41,377 nucleotides of DNA from the NCBI RefSeq assembly GCF_003946465.1, contig NZ_RHOL01000023.1:1-41377 (forward strand), read 5' to 3'. A program made the translations under genes and the position numbers. Positions 41,022-41,377 of this stretch are shown piece after piece (position 1 is the stretch's first letter; every line of letters starts with the position of its first letter). Origin of the DNA: Lacticaseibacillus hegangensis (GTDB lineage: Bacteria > Bacillota > Bacilli > Lactobacillales > Lactobacillaceae). The notes beneath the pieces are model-generated. The model saw only the letters and a program-made list of their open reading frames with translations. It did not search any database and was not told the origin of the DNA.

Positions 41022-41198
41022 CGCTTAAAAGTCATGCTTAAACGCTGCGCCTATCATGGATGCAAACCTACTGCGCGGTCTGCATCCGATTGGCGATGCA
41101 GCCGCTATCCGTAATAGCCGTAGTAATACGAGCGATTTAGTTGTGTTGGTTTATTCATTGTCATGATCAACACTCCTTCGCACCAGTTGAACTGGTAT
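41022..41198 (-). promoter_or_regulatory. Tyr leader RNA: attenuator segments
   Basis: Segment 1 GCGGCTGCATC (41105-41095) begins in the last base of the leader stop codon and pairs with segment 2 GATGCAGACCGC (41086-41075, one bulged A). Segment 2 as GGATGCAGACC pairs over 11 bp (one G-U) with segment 3 GGTTTGCATCC (41068-41058). Segment 3 continues to CATCCATG (41062-41055), which pairs over 8 bp with CATGGATG (41017-41010) in the terminator arm. The logic is as in the Phe leader: stalling at Tyr codons should give read-through. Confidence 0.78.
41105..41164 (-). CDS. Tyr-rich leader peptide
   Basis: A 19-codon frame, MTMNKPTQLNRSYYYGYYG, ending in TAG. GAAGGAG lies 8 bases before the first ATG (41164), a better distance than for the second ATG (41158). 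Five of the last seven residues are Tyr. It aligns without gaps with the Phe-rich peptide, sharing TQLNR and both Gly. It is followed at once by the hairpin chain and terminators in front of binding protein 1. Likely role: sensing charged tRNA-Tyr. Confidence 0.85.
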   Translation of the reverse strand: MTMNKPTQLNRSYYYGYYG

Positions 41199-41204
41199 GA
41201 CAAT

Positions 41205-41233
41205 AGAATACAAAAATTAGAAAACAATGTCAA
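41205..41233 (-). promoter_or_regulatory. Promoter of the Tyr leader
   Basis: Perfect -35 TTGACA (41233-41228), 17-base spacer, -10 TATTCT (41210-41205). Confidence 0.85.
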
Positions 41234-41360
41234 GCCCATAGTGAAATTTTATTTTTCGGCTGTAGTTCGCCAGCGATAATGTCGTAGGTAAGTGGTAAGC
41301 CATTATGTCGCACTTCAGTCTCCTCTCTGGCATCATAGATGCTTTAGGAGGAGATCATCT

Positions 41361-41377
41361 ATGAGAAAGGTTCAGCT
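41361..41377 (+). CDS. Start of an unidentified gene (MRKVQ...), cut by the right edge
   Basis: AGGAGGAG followed by ATCATCT and ATG; only five codons plus two bases are visible. The preceding 100 bases carry two similar stretches, ATGTCGTA (near 41278) and ATGTCGCA (near 41313). From memory, some IS1202-type (ISNCY) transposases of lactobacilli begin with a similar MRKVQ sequence and have TGTCG-containing ends, so this could be the left end of an insertion sequence. That is a guess. Confidence 0.4.

Noticed and set aside
1-41377. CRISPR arrays, tRNA or rRNA genes
   Set aside because: No regularly spaced repeats, cloverleaf patterns or rRNA segments were found on reading.

Overview
The window reads as a chromosomal segment of a GC-rich member of the Lactobacillaceae (Lacticaseibacillus-like; inference from protein families, not a species call). 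Supporting signs are T-box leaders, cre sites, a CIRCE element, WalR-type boxes, pyruvate oxidase, ClpL, two p40/p75-like NlpC/P60 secreted proteins and a glg glycogen gene set. Almost every gene is on the minus strand, so operons are read from right to left. No rRNA, tRNA or CRISPR array was seen.

Left part (1-15.7 kb). Position 1-104 is the 5' end of a group II (class C-like) intron placed directly after the terminator of a T-box leader whose specifier reads GUA (Val). Then come a GH38 alpha-mannosidase with a cre site, a glnQHMP amino-acid ABC operon, a membrane protein/Ser-rich protein pair, a Zur-type regulator with its own Zur box, a guanylate-kinase-like enzyme, two paralogous NlpC/P60 hydrolases each with a WalR box, a small unknown protein, T-box(Tyr)-tyrS, and an ArsR regulator divergent from apbE.

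Middle part (15.7-30.3 kb). Glycogen metabolism is split: amy, glgP, glgA and glgB in one block, glgD and glgC in another. A beta-glucoside module (EIIC, 6-phospho-beta-glucosidase, divergent GntR regulator) lies between them. glgA is interrupted by one in-frame TAG and full-length glgP has no ordinary start codon. A 540-base gene-free stretch upstream of glgB encodes a probable structured RNA with its own strong promoter.

Right part (30.3-41.4 kb). A YitT-family membrane protein, pyruvate oxidase with a cre site, a DUF915-type alpha/beta hydrolase, and clpL, which has a CIRCE-covered promoter and a long leader holding an internal terminator. The window ends with an aromatic-type amino-acid ABC transporter (ATPase, permease and two paralogous substrate-binding proteins).

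The most striking feature is in front of the two binding-protein genes. Each has a matched leader: a strong promoter, a 19-residue leader peptide, a chain of alternative hairpins and two tandem terminators. The upstream peptide ends in a Tyr cluster (YYYGYYG) and the downstream one in a Phe cluster (FFAGFFG), on a shared TQLNR core. This looks like a duplicated, re-specified ribosome-mediated attenuator sensing Tyr and Phe, and I regard it as the candidate undescribed system here.
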